From an uncultured Planctomycetaceae bacterium (GTDB taxonomy: Bacteria; Planctomycetota; Planctomycetia; Pirellulales; UBA1268), in contig CALAZQ010000483.1 in the NCBI GenBank assembly GCA_937926325.1, positions 1-12,810 of the forward strand: a DNA stretch of 12,810 nt, written 5' to 3'. Position numbers and translations under genes: made by a program. The notes under the pieces are model-generated. The model was not told the origin of the DNA. It ran no database searches and worked only from the letters and a program-made list of their open reading frames with translations. How positions within the stretch are numbered: position 1 is the stretch's first letter; the number at the start of each line of letters is the position of its first letter. Shown piece by piece: positions 1 through 6,893 of this stretch.

Positions 1-723
1 ACCCTGCTGGTCGGTGGCTGGCTGCTGGCCCTCCCGGTGGTGGGCGAAGACGTTGAAGCTCTTGCGCCGCCGCTGCCTCCGCTGGCACCGCCGGCCGACC
101 TGGGCTATGCGATTGGCTATCGGATCGGCCGGCAGTTGCAGGCTGATCTCAACAGTATCGACGTCGAGGCCGATCCGGCCGGCGTGATCGCCGGACTGCG
201 GGAGGCGCTGGCCGGCCGCGAGCCGAGCCTGCCCGAAGAGCGATTCGGCCGCGGGCTAGCCAGCTTCGACGCCCGGATCGCCGCCCGTGATGAGGCTTTT
301 CGTCGTGAGTTTGCCGCCCGGGCTGAGCAGAACCAAAAGCGGGGCGAAGCCTTCTTGGCCGAGCATCGCCGCCAGCCCGGCGTGCGGGAACTGCCGGGTG
401 GGGTGCTGATTGAAGTCCGCAAACGGGGCAGGGGCCCCAGCCCGACGCTGACCGATGAGGTGTTGGTTCGCTACACCGGCCGACGGCTCGACGGCGAAGT
501 TTTTGATGCCACCGACCCGGCAGAGGAACCGGCCCGGATCCGGCTGCAGGATGTCATCCCCGGCTGGCAGCAGGCGATCACGCAGATGCCAACCGGCAGC
601 CGCTGGCAGATCGTCATCCCGGCCGAGCAGGCCTATGGCGCAGAGGGGGCGCCTCCGGTCATCGCGCCGAACGAGGTGCTGATTTTCGAGCTTGAATTGG
701 TGGCGATCAGCCCGCGGCCGTAA
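1..723 (+). CDS. FKBP-type peptidyl-prolyl cis-trans isomerase, exported (5'-truncated by window edge)
   Basis: Catalyses cis-trans isomerisation of Xaa-Pro bonds, probably in the periplasm. The frame is open from base 1 and reads a hydrophobic stretch (TLLVGGWLLALPVVGED), which looks like the end of a signal peptide, so the true start lies left of the window and the GTG at 37 is an internal codon. Visible residues about 30-115 match the FKBP_N dimerisation domain of Mip/FkpA-type enzymes (opening with DLGYAIGYRIG, then a long charged helix); residues about 150-236 are the FKBP_C catalytic fold. Canonical pocket residues are present: Tyr158 (VRYTGRRLDG), Phe168-Asp169 (VFDAT), Val185-Ile186 and Trp189 (DVIPGW), Tyr212 (AYGAEG) and Phe229 (IFELEL). 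The flap His of FKBP12 is replaced by Val, as is common in bacterial members. The stop is followed 43 bp later by the isoaspartyl methyltransferase gene, so the two are probably co-transcribed. The family call is firm; the location is inferred. Confidence 0.92.
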   Translation, partial: TLLVGGWLLALPVVGEDVEALAPPLPPLAPPADLGYAIGYRIGRQLQADLNSIDVEADPAGVIAGLREALAGREPSLPEERFGRGLASFDARIAARDEAFRREFAARAEQNQKRGEAFLAEHRRQPGVRELPGGVLIEVRKRGRGPSPTLTDEVLVRYTGRRLDGEVFDATDPAEEPARIRLQDVIPGWQQAITQMPTGSRWQIVIPAEQAYGAEGAPPVIAPNEVLIFELELVAISPRP

Positions 724-743
724 GCGGGCTGGCTGTGGCGACG

Positions 744-759
744 GGCGGAGGAGAGAGGA
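744..759 (+). promoter_or_regulatory. Purine-rich ribosome binding site of the PCMT gene
   Basis: A GGAGGAGAGAGGA run ends 7 bases before ATG 767. It decides the start: the longer frame opening at 692 overlaps the FKBP gene and reads a basic stretch unlike the family, while from 767 a clean signal peptide follows. Confidence 0.7.
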
Positions 760-766
760 CGACCGG

Positions 767-2023
767 ATGACGGGCCGAACAGCCATGGTCGTGGGAGCGG
801 TCGCCCTGATGCTGGGCCGGCACGCCGCAGCCGCCGAACCTGCCGCGGGGCTCCCCGCCGCCCGCCGGGCCAGCCTCGCCGACCGCTACGCCGCCGCCCG
901 CGAGCGGATGGTCCGCGAGGACATCGCCGCCAGCGGGGTGACCGACGCCCGCGTGCTCGAAAGCATGCGGCTGACCCCGCGGCATGAATTCGTTCCCGCT
1001 GCCAAACGGCCACTGGCCTATTTCGACATGTCGCTGCCGATCGGCCAGCGGCAGACGATCTCAGGCCCCTTTGTGGTTGCTTACATGACCGAGAAGCTCG
1101 ACCCGCGGCCCACCGATCGGGTTCTGGAAATCGGCACTGGCAGCGGGTACCAGGCGGCTGTCCTCTCGCCCCTGGTCGGCATGGTCTATTCGATCGAGAT
1201 CCATGAGGCCCTCGGCCGCCGGGCAGCCGCCACGCTCAGACGACTCGGCTATGACAACGTGGTCACCCGCATCGGTGACGGCTTTGCCGGCTGGCCCGAG
1301 AAGGCCCCCTTCGACAAGGTGATCGTCACCTGCTCACCCGAGGCGGTCCCCCAGCCGCTGGTCGATCAGCTGGTCGAGGGTGGGCTGATGATCATCCCGG
1401 TCGGTGAACGGTATGAGCAGACGTTGGTGCTGCTCCGCAAGACGGCTGGCGGCCTGGCCCGCACCGAGCTGGTGCCGAGCCTGTTTGTACCGATGACCGG
1501 CCGGGCGGAGGAGGCCCGTGAGGCCCAGCCTGACGGCAGCCGACCCAGACTGGCAAACCCCGGCTTTGAGGACTGTCTGCCCGACGGGACAACCCCGACC
1601 GCCTGGTACTACGGCCGGCAGGAATCGCTGGTCGAGACGGGCGATTCTCCCGAGGGCCGCCGGCACCTGCGGCTGGAAAATCGCGAGCCGGGGCGGCCCG
1701 CCCACATCTTCCAGGGCTTTCCGGTTGACGGCCGGCAGATCGGGCGGTTGGCGATCAGCCTCGACCTGCGGCTGCGGGAACTCGGGCCGGGGCAATTGCC
1801 CGCAGAGCGGCCGGGGGTGGCCGTGCGGTTCTTCGATCAGGCCCGAAACCGGTCGAGCCGGGCGGTAATCGGCCCCTGGACCGGCTCGCTGGACTGGCAA
1901 CGGGTGGGGGCGGCTGTTCCGGTGCCTGTCTGGGCCCGCGAAGGCATCATTCAACTGGGGCTGATGGGGGCAACGGGCACGATGGAAGTTGATCAGATCG
2001 AAATCGAGCCGACGCCACGATAG
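767..2023 (+). CDS. pcm: Exported protein-L-isoaspartate O-methyltransferase with C-terminal CBM-like domain
   Basis: A 418-residue SAM-dependent methyltransferase that starts repair of isoaspartyl residues in damaged proteins. Residues 1-23 look like a signal peptide (MTGRTAMVVGAVALMLG, then an Ala-rich cleavage region). Residues about 37-245 are the PCMT domain: GQRQTISGP at 93-101 matches the family's GQTIS signature, motif I (VLEIGTGSGYQAA, 119-131) binds SAM, and FDKVIVTCSPEAVP (182-195) and GGLMIIPVG (205-213) are further conserved strands. Ordinary Pcm is about 210 residues and cytosolic. This one continues with about 155 residues that open LANPGFEDCLPDG (262-274) and contain a WQRVG (377-381) segment and a terminal EVDQIEIE strand; this is the pattern of CBM4/9-like jelly rolls. 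The methyltransferase call is firm and the jelly-roll call moderate. Export is puzzling because SAM is cytosolic; an uncleaved anchor facing the cytosol is the alternative. The gene follows the FKBP gene in a probable operon. Confidence 0.88.
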   Translation: MTGRTAMVVGAVALMLGRHAAAAEPAAGLPAARRASLADRYAAARERMVREDIAASGVTDARVLESMRLTPRHEFVPAAKRPLAYFDMSLPIGQRQTISGPFVVAYMTEKLDPRPTDRVLEIGTGSGYQAAVLSPLVGMVYSIEIHEALGRRAAATLRRLGYDNVVTRIGDGFAGWPEKAPFDKVIVTCSPEAVPQPLVDQLVEGGLMIIPVGERYEQTLVLLRKTAGGLARTELVPSLFVPMTGRAEEAREAQPDGSRPRLANPGFEDCLPDGTTPTAWYYGRQESLVETGDSPEGRRHLRLENREPGRPAHIFQGFPVDGRQIGRLAISLDLRLRELGPGQLPAERPGVAVRFFDQARNRSSRAVIGPWTGSLDWQRVGAAVPVPVWAREGIIQLGLMGATGTMEVDQIEIEPTPR

Positions 2024-2066
2024 AAACAGCCTGATCGGCAAATACTTTCTATTTTCTCTATTCTGC

Positions 2067-2094
2067 TTGCGTTCCCCAGCCGCAGAATTATTCT
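2067..2094 (+). promoter_or_regulatory. Candidate sigma70-like promoter for the TIGR03000 gene
   Basis: TTGCGT (2067-2072) and TATTCT (2089-2094) are separated by 16 bp, within the only AT-rich stretch of the 163-bp gap after the PCMT gene. Transcription would begin near 2101 and give a leader of about 85 nt. Each box matches the consensus at only four of six bases, so this is tentative. Confidence 0.3.
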
Positions 2095-2096
2095 AA

Positions 2097-2116
2097 GCGG
2101 AAATTTCGCATTCCGC
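2097..2116 (+). repeat. Inverted repeat in the TIGR03000 gene leader
   Basis: GCGGAA (2097-2102) and TTCCGC (2111-2116) form a perfect 6-bp inverted repeat around an 8-base loop. It sits at the expected transcription start of the candidate promoter just upstream. It could be an operator or a leader hairpin; there is no evidence that separates the two. Confidence 0.35.
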
Positions 2117-2186
2117 TCCGCCATCGTCACGGTCGGCCGACGGAGCATGTCCCGTTTCCAACCCGCTTCGTGGAGATTGCCCCCAG

Positions 2187-3329
2187 ATGTTGGCTCACCG
2201 CTTTCCCAAGACGATCGGAATTCTCACTTTCTGCGGCCTGCTTGCCGCGGCCTGCGACGTCCAGGCCGGCTGGCATAACCGCTATTACGCCGCCTACGGC
2301 TCGTCCGGTGGCAGCAGTTCCTCAGGAGGCAGCAGCTCCTCCGGTGGCAGCAGTTCGTCGGGCGGCAGCAGCAGCTCCGGCGGCTACTACGCCTCCTCGG
2401 GCGGCAGCAGCTCATCCGGCGGGAGCAGCAGCTCTGGTGGCCATCGGATGACCCACTGGGAGCGGAAGGCAGCCCGGCGGGCTCACCGCCGGGCGATGCG
2501 TTCAAGTCACGGTAGCTCGGGCGGATCGAGCTCCAGTGGCGGCAGCCACTCGGCCTTCTACGGCAGCTCGGGTGGTTCCAGCTCCAGTGGCGGTAGCTCG
2601 GGCGGATCGTATGGCTCGTACGGCTACGCCTCACCGGCCGCCAGCGTCGGCTATTCCAGCATGTCCACGATGAGCTCGAGCATGCCGGTTGACTCCTACC
2701 GGGTGATCACTGACGAACCGGTTGGCGACAAGGCCGGCACGTCGGGTGAAGAGGTTGAGACGCCGGTTCCGGCCAAGGATGACTCGACCTCGATCGTTCC
2801 CGCCGACGGAGTCCTGCTGCTGGTTGCAGTACCGGCCGACGCCAAGGTGTTCGTCAACGGTGCAGCCACCACCTCAACCGGCAGCCTGCGACGGTTCGTC
2901 TCCCGTGGTCTGGCTGACGGCGAAGTCTATGACTACACGGTGAAGGTCGTGCTCGATGATGCCGACGACGCGACCGAGCTGACCAAGACCGTCAGTGTTT
3001 CGGCTGGTGATCGCAGCGAGCTGAGCTTCATCGAAGAGCAGCCGACCACCAGCCTGACGCTGCGGGTGCCGGCAGAGGCGAAGGTCTGGCTGGCCGGCAA
3101 CGCCACCGGCTCGACCGGCGACACGCGGACCTTCGAGACGACCGCCTTGGCGGCCGGACAGGTCTGGCAGGACTACGAGATTCGCGTCGTGACCGAAATC
3201 GACGGCCGCGAGCGGGTCATTTCGAAGGTGATCGATCTGGCCGCCGGCCAGACGCTGGAGCTCGAGGTCGATCCGACCGTCGCCATCGCGGACGCCAGCC
3301 TGATTGATGCAACCGCCTCAATCCGCTGA
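2187..3329 (+). CDS. Exported Ser/Gly-rich protein with two TIGR03000 repeat domains
   Basis: A 380-residue protein of unknown function, almost certainly exported. Residues 1-27 are a signal peptide with a likely cleavage after VQA (25-27); Cys23 (LLAAAC) is a poor lipobox. Residues 39-85 and 109-140 are built on a six-residue Ser/Gly unit (SSSSGG), separated by a strongly basic island at 86-107 (WERKAARRAHRRAMR). A Ser/Tyr/Met-rich linker and an acidic stretch follow. Then come two similar beta-rich domains, about 209-281 (VPADAKVFVNGAATTSTG, RRFVSRGL, DYTVKV) and 288-361 (VPAEAKVWLAGNATGSTGD, TRTFETTAL, DYEIRV). These match the planctomycete TIGR03000 repeat as I remember it, giving a probable cell-envelope or surface role. 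GGAGA at 2172-2176 lies about 10 bases before the ATG. The gene is a single transcription unit, with a candidate promoter upstream and a strong terminator downstream. Confidence 0.85.
   Translation: MLAHRFPKTIGILTFCGLLAAACDVQAGWHNRYYAAYGSSGGSSSSGGSSSSGGSSSSGGSSSSGGYYASSGGSSSSGGSSSSGGHRMTHWERKAARRAHRRAMRSSHGSSGGSSSSGGSHSAFYGSSGGSSSSGGSSGGSYGSYGYASPAASVGYSSMSTMSSSMPVDSYRVITDEPVGDKAGTSGEEVETPVPAKDDSTSIVPADGVLLLVAVPADAKVFVNGAATTSTGSLRRFVSRGLADGEVYDYTVKVVLDDADDATELTKTVSVSAGDRSELSFIEEQPTTSLTLRVPAEAKVWLAGNATGSTGDTRTFETTALAAGQVWQDYEIRVVTEIDGRERVISKVIDLAAGQTLELEVDPTVAIADASLIDATASIR
2301..2441 (+). repeat. Coding Ser/Gly hexapeptide repeat, block 1
   Basis: Tandem SSSSGG units, interrupted once by YYAS, encoded within the TIGR03000 protein. 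Serine is written with a mixture of AGC, AGT, TCC, TCG and TCA, and glycine with GGC, GGT and GGA. The protein repeat is therefore much cleaner than the DNA repeat, which argues against recent slippage expansion. Confidence 0.85.
2511..2606 (+). repeat. Coding Ser/Gly repeat, block 2
   Basis: A second set of SSGG/SSSSGG units after the basic island, here broken by SHSAFYG and ending in SSGGSYGSYGY. The DNA shows partial repetition of GGTAGCTCGGGCGGATCG-like segments, somewhat more regular than block 1. Confidence 0.8.
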
Positions 3330-3362
3330 GTCGTCACCGCTTCGAAAAGTTGACACAGGGAT

Positions 3363-3402
3363 GTCCCCCGCGGCTGGTCAGCGGCCGCGGGGGACTTTTT
3401 TT
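3363..3402 (+). terminator. Strong intrinsic terminator after the TIGR03000 gene
   Basis: GTCCCCCGCGGC (3363-3374) and GCCGCGGGGGAC (3384-3395) form a perfect 12-bp GC-rich stem around a 9-base loop, followed directly by seven T (3396-3402). It lies 33 bp after the stop codon. It separates this unit from the SdpA-like/HTTM block. Confidence 0.95.
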
Positions 3403-3424
3403 GCCCCTGCCGAAACGTGCGGTT

Positions 3425-3465
3425 CTCCCGGCGGGCAGTAGCGGCCTTGATGGCAACGCCGGGAG
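3425..3465. repeat. Long inverted repeat upstream of the single-pass/HTTM operon
   Basis: CTCCCGGCG (3425-3433) and CGCCGGGAG (3457-3465) are perfect 9-bp arms separated by 23 bases. It lies between the terminator at 3363-3402 and the ATG at 3507, where a promoter or leader is expected, and has no T tract. It could be an operator, a leader structure or a remnant. Confidence 0.5.
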
Positions 3466-3506
3466 CGGCCGATGACACCCCAAAGGCCCCGGACAGGACA
3501 TTCTTG

Positions 3507-4115
3507 ATGCCTCAGCAGTCTTCACCATCCGCACCCGCACCGGCAGTTCACAACTGGCCACTGCTGGCTCGCCTGCTGGCCTCAGTGTTGATCGTGCTCT
3601 ACCTCGCTGCCGTGCTGCTCCCACCGCTGGCCGGGCCGCCGCCGGCGAGCGAACTGGCCAGCGTGATGCTGCAGCCCTTCCGGCCGCTGGTCGGCAGCCT
3701 GGCCCTGAGCCATGGGTATCGCTTCTTCGCCCCCAATCCGGGCCCGGGCCACTCGATCCGCTGGACCATCACGGCCGCTGACGGCAGCCGGCAGACCGGC
3801 CTGATTCCCGACGCTGAAACCGATTGGCCGCGGCTGCTCTATCACCGCCGGTTCATGATTCCGGAAAAGCTGGCGGCGTTCGTGCCGCTGCCCGAGGCGC
3901 CGGCAGAGATTCGTCAGGAGGCGGTCCGCGACTGGCAGCCCTTGGTCGAAGACATTGCCACCCGCCTCCTCACCCGGCACGGCGGCAATGAGGTGACACT
4001 CGATCTGATCGAGCACTATCTGCCTGACACCTTTGAGGTGCGGGAGGGCAGGGGAGGGGACGACCTGGTCATGCCGCTGGGCCGCTATCGCTGGCGGGGG
4101 GAGGGCACTCAATGA
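3507..4115 (+). CDS. Single-pass membrane protein with FFAPNPG motif, partner of HTTM protein (SdpA-like architecture)
   Basis: A 202-residue protein of unknown function. Residues about 18-40 form one transmembrane helix (LLARLLASVLIVLYLAAVLL), then an extracytoplasmic domain with GYRFFAPNPGPGHSIRW (70-86) and PRLLYHRRFMIPEKL (108-122), which look like its conserved core, and a helical C-terminus. The frame is open from GTG 3417, but I chose ATG 3507: AGGA at 3495-3498 sits 8 bases upstream and the added N-terminal residues look non-coding, overlapping a 9-bp inverted repeat. The stop overlaps the HTTM start as ATGA, so translation is coupled. The layout (one helix plus an outer domain, next to an HTTM protein) resembles SdpA next to SdpB of the Bacillus SDP toxin system. 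That is architectural analogy, not proven homology. No SdpC-like precursor is seen. Confidence 0.75.
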   Translation: MPQQSSPSAPAPAVHNWPLLARLLASVLIVLYLAAVLLPPLAGPPPASELASVMLQPFRPLVGSLALSHGYRFFAPNPGPGHSIRWTITAADGSRQTGLIPDAETDWPRLLYHRRFMIPEKLAAFVPLPEAPAEIRQEAVRDWQPLVEDIATRLLTRHGGNEVTLDLIEHYLPDTFEVREGRGGDDLVMPLGRYRWRGEGTQ

Positions 4116-5074
4116 CGCCTCCCACGGTCAATCGGCAGCCGAGCCCTGAACTGAGCTGGTCTGCCGCCTGGGTCGATGGCTGGAACCGCTTCTGGTTCAC
4201 GCCGTCAGACCCACTGCTGCTGGCGGTGCTGCGGATCCTGACCGGCAGCCTGCTGACCTGGTCGAGCCTGGTCTGGCTGCTCGATGCCGAAGGCTTCTTT
4301 GGCAGCACGGCCTGGCAGGCGGCCGACAATGTCTGGCGGATGAACGATCAGCCCTGGCATTGGAGCTGGTACTTTTCAGCGGGAACCTCCGGCAATATCA
4401 CGCTGCTGGCGACCGTGAGCCTGGTGGCTGCAGCCTTGTTGACCGTCGGCCTGGCCACGCCCCTGGCGGCGGTGGTCGCGCTGGTCGGATACGTCAGTGC
4501 CGTCAACCGGGCGCCGCTGAACACCTTTGGTTTCGATGATGCCATCGGCATGATGCTGCTGCCGCTGGCGATCGGCCCGGCCGGCGCTCGGCTGTCGCTC
4601 GACCGGCTGCTCTGGCGGCGGGCGGACGTTGTGGGCCCGCGGGTCTCGGCCACCGTTGCCCTCCGGCTGATTCAGGTCCATCTCTGCGTGGTCTATTTCT
4701 TTTCCGGTGCCGGCAAACTCTTTGGAGCAAGCTGGTGGGAGGGGACCGCGCTGTGGGGTGCCGTCGCCAACAGCCAGTACCGCACCCTCGACCTGACCTT
4801 TCTGGCCTGGCACCCGCTGCTGACCAACGCCTTGACACTGGGCACGCTGTTCTGGGAATTCTCGTATCCAGCCCTCGTCTGGCCGCGGCTGACCCGACGG
4901 CTGGTTTTGGCGATGGCGGTGCTGGTGCACTTGGGAATTGGCCTGGCAATGGGCATGATGGAGTTTGGGTTGGCGATGATCGTTGCCAACCTGGCCTTCC
5001 TGCCGCCCGGCCTCGGCCTCAAGGCCGGCGGACTCGCTTCACCTGTTTCTTCTCCTTCCTCTCCCAAGCAGTGA
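4112..5074 (+). CDS. HTTM-domain multipass membrane protein (vitamin K-dependent gamma-carboxylase-like / SdpB-like)
   Basis: A 320-residue multipass membrane protein of the HTTM superfamily, which includes vitamin K-dependent gamma-glutamyl carboxylase and bacterial SdpB-like proteins. Hydrophobic helices lie at about 36-56, 96-130, 143-156, 180-198, 237-256, 264-282 and 284-298. The family core is clear: RILTGSLLTWSSL (41-53), DDAIGMMLLPLA (142-153), and VVYFFSGAGKLFGASWWEG (193-211). In the last segment Lys202 falls where, from memory, the carboxylase has its catalytic Lys218 (the GVKKLDADWVEG region). VHLGIGLAMG (272-281) also fits. The start overlaps the upstream stop by 4 bp after GGGGGAGGG (4096-4104). 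The substrate is unknown; carboxylase activity is not implied. asd begins 9 bp downstream, so the pair is probably co-transcribed with housekeeping genes. Confidence 0.85.
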   Translation: MTPPTVNRQPSPELSWSAAWVDGWNRFWFTPSDPLLLAVLRILTGSLLTWSSLVWLLDAEGFFGSTAWQAADNVWRMNDQPWHWSWYFSAGTSGNITLLATVSLVAAALLTVGLATPLAAVVALVGYVSAVNRAPLNTFGFDDAIGMMLLPLAIGPAGARLSLDRLLWRRADVVGPRVSATVALRLIQVHLCVVYFFSGAGKLFGASWWEGTALWGAVANSQYRTLDLTFLAWHPLLTNALTLGTLFWEFSYPALVWPRLTRRLVLAMAVLVHLGIGLAMGMMEFGLAMIVANLAFLPPGLGLKAGGLASPVSSPSSPKQ

Positions 5075-5083
5075 CGCTGTTTC

Positions 5084-6091
5084 ATGATTGACACCCTCGC
5101 CGTAGTCGGTGCCACCGGTGCCGTTGGCCGTATCATCCTCAACCTGCTTGTGAGCCGGAACTTTCCGGCCCGGCAGATCAAACTGCTTGCCTCAGCCCGC
5201 TCCGCCGGCCGGACGATCGAGGCAGGAGGGCAGCAGTTCACGGTCGAAGCCCTGACCCCAGAGGCCTTCACCGACGTGCAGATCGCCATCGGCAGCACGC
5301 CGGACGAGGTTGCGGCCGAGTTCGTCCCCTGGGCCGTCGAGCGGGGCACGGTCGTGGTCGATGAGTCGGCCCACTTCCGGATGCAGCCCGACGTGCCGCT
5401 GGTGGTGCCGGAGATCAACGCCGACGCGATCGCCAGCCACCGGGGCGTCATCGCCAGCCCCAACTGTTCGACCACCCAGATGGTGATGGTGATGAAACCG
5501 CTCCACGATGCCGCCCGGGTGCGACGGGTGATCGTCAGCACCTATCAGGCGGTCAGTGGTGCCGGGCTGGCGGCGACCAACGAACTGCGTGATGGCCTCA
5601 CCGCCTGGCTCGGGGGCACGGCCGAGACCCCGCAGGTGTTTGCCCACCGAATCGCCGCCAACCTGATTCCGCAGATCGGCTCACTGCGGGACGGCGGCGG
5701 CACCAGCGAAGAGCTGAAGATGGTGCGGGAGACACAGAAGATTTTTGGTGACGATTCGATCGGCGTCTGCGCGACCTGCGTCCGAGTGCCGGTGGCCGAT
5801 GCCCACAGCGAGTCGTTGGTGATCGAGACCGAACGGCCCCTCACACCGGAACAGGCCCGGGAACTGCTGGCCGGTTTCCCCGGAATCACCGTCATCGACG
5901 ACCTCGCCGCCGGCCGCTATCCGATGCCCCGGGATGCCGGGGGCCACGACGATGTCTTTGTCGGCCGCATCCGCCGTGATCCATCGGCAGCAAACGCACT
6001 GGCCATGTGGTGCGTCGCTGACAACCTGCGGAAGGGGGCGGCCACCAACGCCGTCCAGATCGCCGAGCAGCTCGCGGCGGGAATGGCCTGA
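5084..6091 (+). CDS. asd: Aspartate-semialdehyde dehydrogenase
   Basis: NADPH-dependent reduction of aspartyl-4-phosphate to aspartate semialdehyde, the branch point to lysine/diaminopimelate (hence peptidoglycan), threonine and methionine; cytosolic. The 335-residue length is typical. The N-terminal Rossmann fold has GATGAVG at 9-15. The catalytic Cys128 sits in SPNCSTTQ (125-132), with STYQAVSGAG (152-161) carrying the active-site Gln155. EELKM (209-213), Arg234 (CVRVPV) and His241 (DAHSES) match the substrate-binding and acid-base residues. The start lies 9 bp after the HTTM stop and has no recognisable Shine-Dalgarno sequence, so translational coupling or SD-independent initiation is likely. 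truA begins 4 bp downstream. Identification is firm. Confidence 0.96.
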   Translation: MIDTLAVVGATGAVGRIILNLLVSRNFPARQIKLLASARSAGRTIEAGGQQFTVEALTPEAFTDVQIAIGSTPDEVAAEFVPWAVERGTVVVDESAHFRMQPDVPLVVPEINADAIASHRGVIASPNCSTTQMVMVMKPLHDAARVRRVIVSTYQAVSGAGLAATNELRDGLTAWLGGTAETPQVFAHRIAANLIPQIGSLRDGGGTSEELKMVRETQKIFGDDSIGVCATCVRVPVADAHSESLVIETERPLTPEQARELLAGFPGITVIDDLAAGRYPMPRDAGGHDDVFVGRIRRDPSAANALAMWCVADNLRKGAATNAVQIAEQLAAGMA

Positions 6092-6095
6092 GCCG

Positions 6096-6893
6096 ATGGG
6101 CCGAACCCTCCTGCTGCGGCTGGCCTATGAGGGCACCCGGTTCAGCGGCTGGCAGTCCCAGCCGGGCCGACGGACGGTGCAGGGGGTGCTGGCCGAGGCG
6201 ATCACCGCCGTGTCGGGTGAGTCGCTGCAGCCCAAGGGGGCCAGTCGCACCGACGCCGGAGTGCATGCGGTCGATCAGGTGGTCGGGTTTACGACAGAGA
6301 AAGAGCACGCCCCCGATGTCTGGCGGCGGGCGCTCAATGCCAACCTGCCCGAGGATGTGGTCGTGCTTGCCGCCCAGGAGGTACCCGCTGGCTTTGACCC
6401 CGTGGGGGCAGCCATCAGCAAGCGGTACCGGTACCGGATTCATGATGCGGCGAACCGGCCGGTACTTGCCCGACACTTCGTCTGGCGGTGGAAGTCATTG
6501 CTTGATGCCAACGCGATGCAGCAGGCGGCCGAGCAACTCGTTGGTGAGCACGACTTCAGCAGCTTCGAGAACCCCTCGTCACCGCGGCTGTCGAAAGTGC
6601 GGCGGATCAGTGCCATCGAGATCGGCCGCCGGCAGGGAGCTGACGGCACCACCGACGCCGAGGTCTGGATCGAGGTCGAGGGCAACGGTTTTCTTTACAA
6701 TATGGTTCGGATCATCGTCGGCACGCTGGTGATGGTCGGCTGCGGCAAGCGGTCGCCGGACTGGGTGGCCGAGGTGCTCGCCGGTCGCCGGCGGGCGTTG
6801 GCCGGGCCGACCGCGCCGCCGCACGGCTTGTTGCTTGCGCGGATCGATCTCAACCCCACCACCACTGAGCTGCAGCATGTCCCGCCCGCCTGA
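6096..6893 (+). CDS. truA: tRNA pseudouridine(38-40) synthase TruA
   Basis: Converts uridines at positions 38-40 of the tRNA anticodon arm to pseudouridine. It has 265 residues, close to the usual length. The catalytic Asp53 is in GASRTDAGVHA (48-58). YEGTRFSGWQSQP (11-23), KRYRYRI (about 109-115), HDFSSF, and NGFLYNMVRIIVGTL near the C-terminus are all family hallmarks. The frame is open upstream to 5934 inside asd, but ATG 6096 gives the canonical N-terminus (MGRTLLLRLAYEGT) and lies 4 bp after the asd stop, with a modest GGCGGGAA at 6076-6083. The kinase start overlaps its last 17 bp. Part of the asd-truA-kinase block. Confidence 0.96.
   Translation: MGRTLLLRLAYEGTRFSGWQSQPGRRTVQGVLAEAITAVSGESLQPKGASRTDAGVHAVDQVVGFTTEKEHAPDVWRRALNANLPEDVVVLAAQEVPAGFDPVGAAISKRYRYRIHDAANRPVLARHFVWRWKSLLDANAMQQAAEQLVGEHDFSSFENPSSPRLSKVRRISAIEIGRRQGADGTTDAEVWIEVEGNGFLYNMVRIIVGTLVMVGCGKRSPDWVAEVLAGRRRALAGPTAPPHGLLLARIDLNPTTTELQHVPPA

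Noticed and set aside
37..39. GTG as the start of the FKBP gene
   Set aside because: The frame stays open to base 1 and reads a hydrophobic signal-peptide-like stretch just before it; the gene is cut by the window edge.
2301..2606. Regular repeats resembling a CRISPR array
   Set aside because: They are in-frame Ser/Gly codons within one protein; unit sequences vary and there are no spacers of constant length.
3447..3476. TTGATG ... GATGAC as a promoter for the HTTM-pair operon
   Set aside because: The -10 match is only three of six, no better than chance.
3330..5083. Search for an SdpC-like toxin or immunity gene beside the SdpA/HTTM-like pair
   Set aside because: No additional credible reading frame lies on either strand between the terminator and asd; a toxin system cannot be claimed.
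4693..5541. Minus-strand open frame of 282 codons
   Set aside because: It lies antisense across the HTTM and asd genes, has no family resemblance, and is explained by stop-poor GC-rich DNA.
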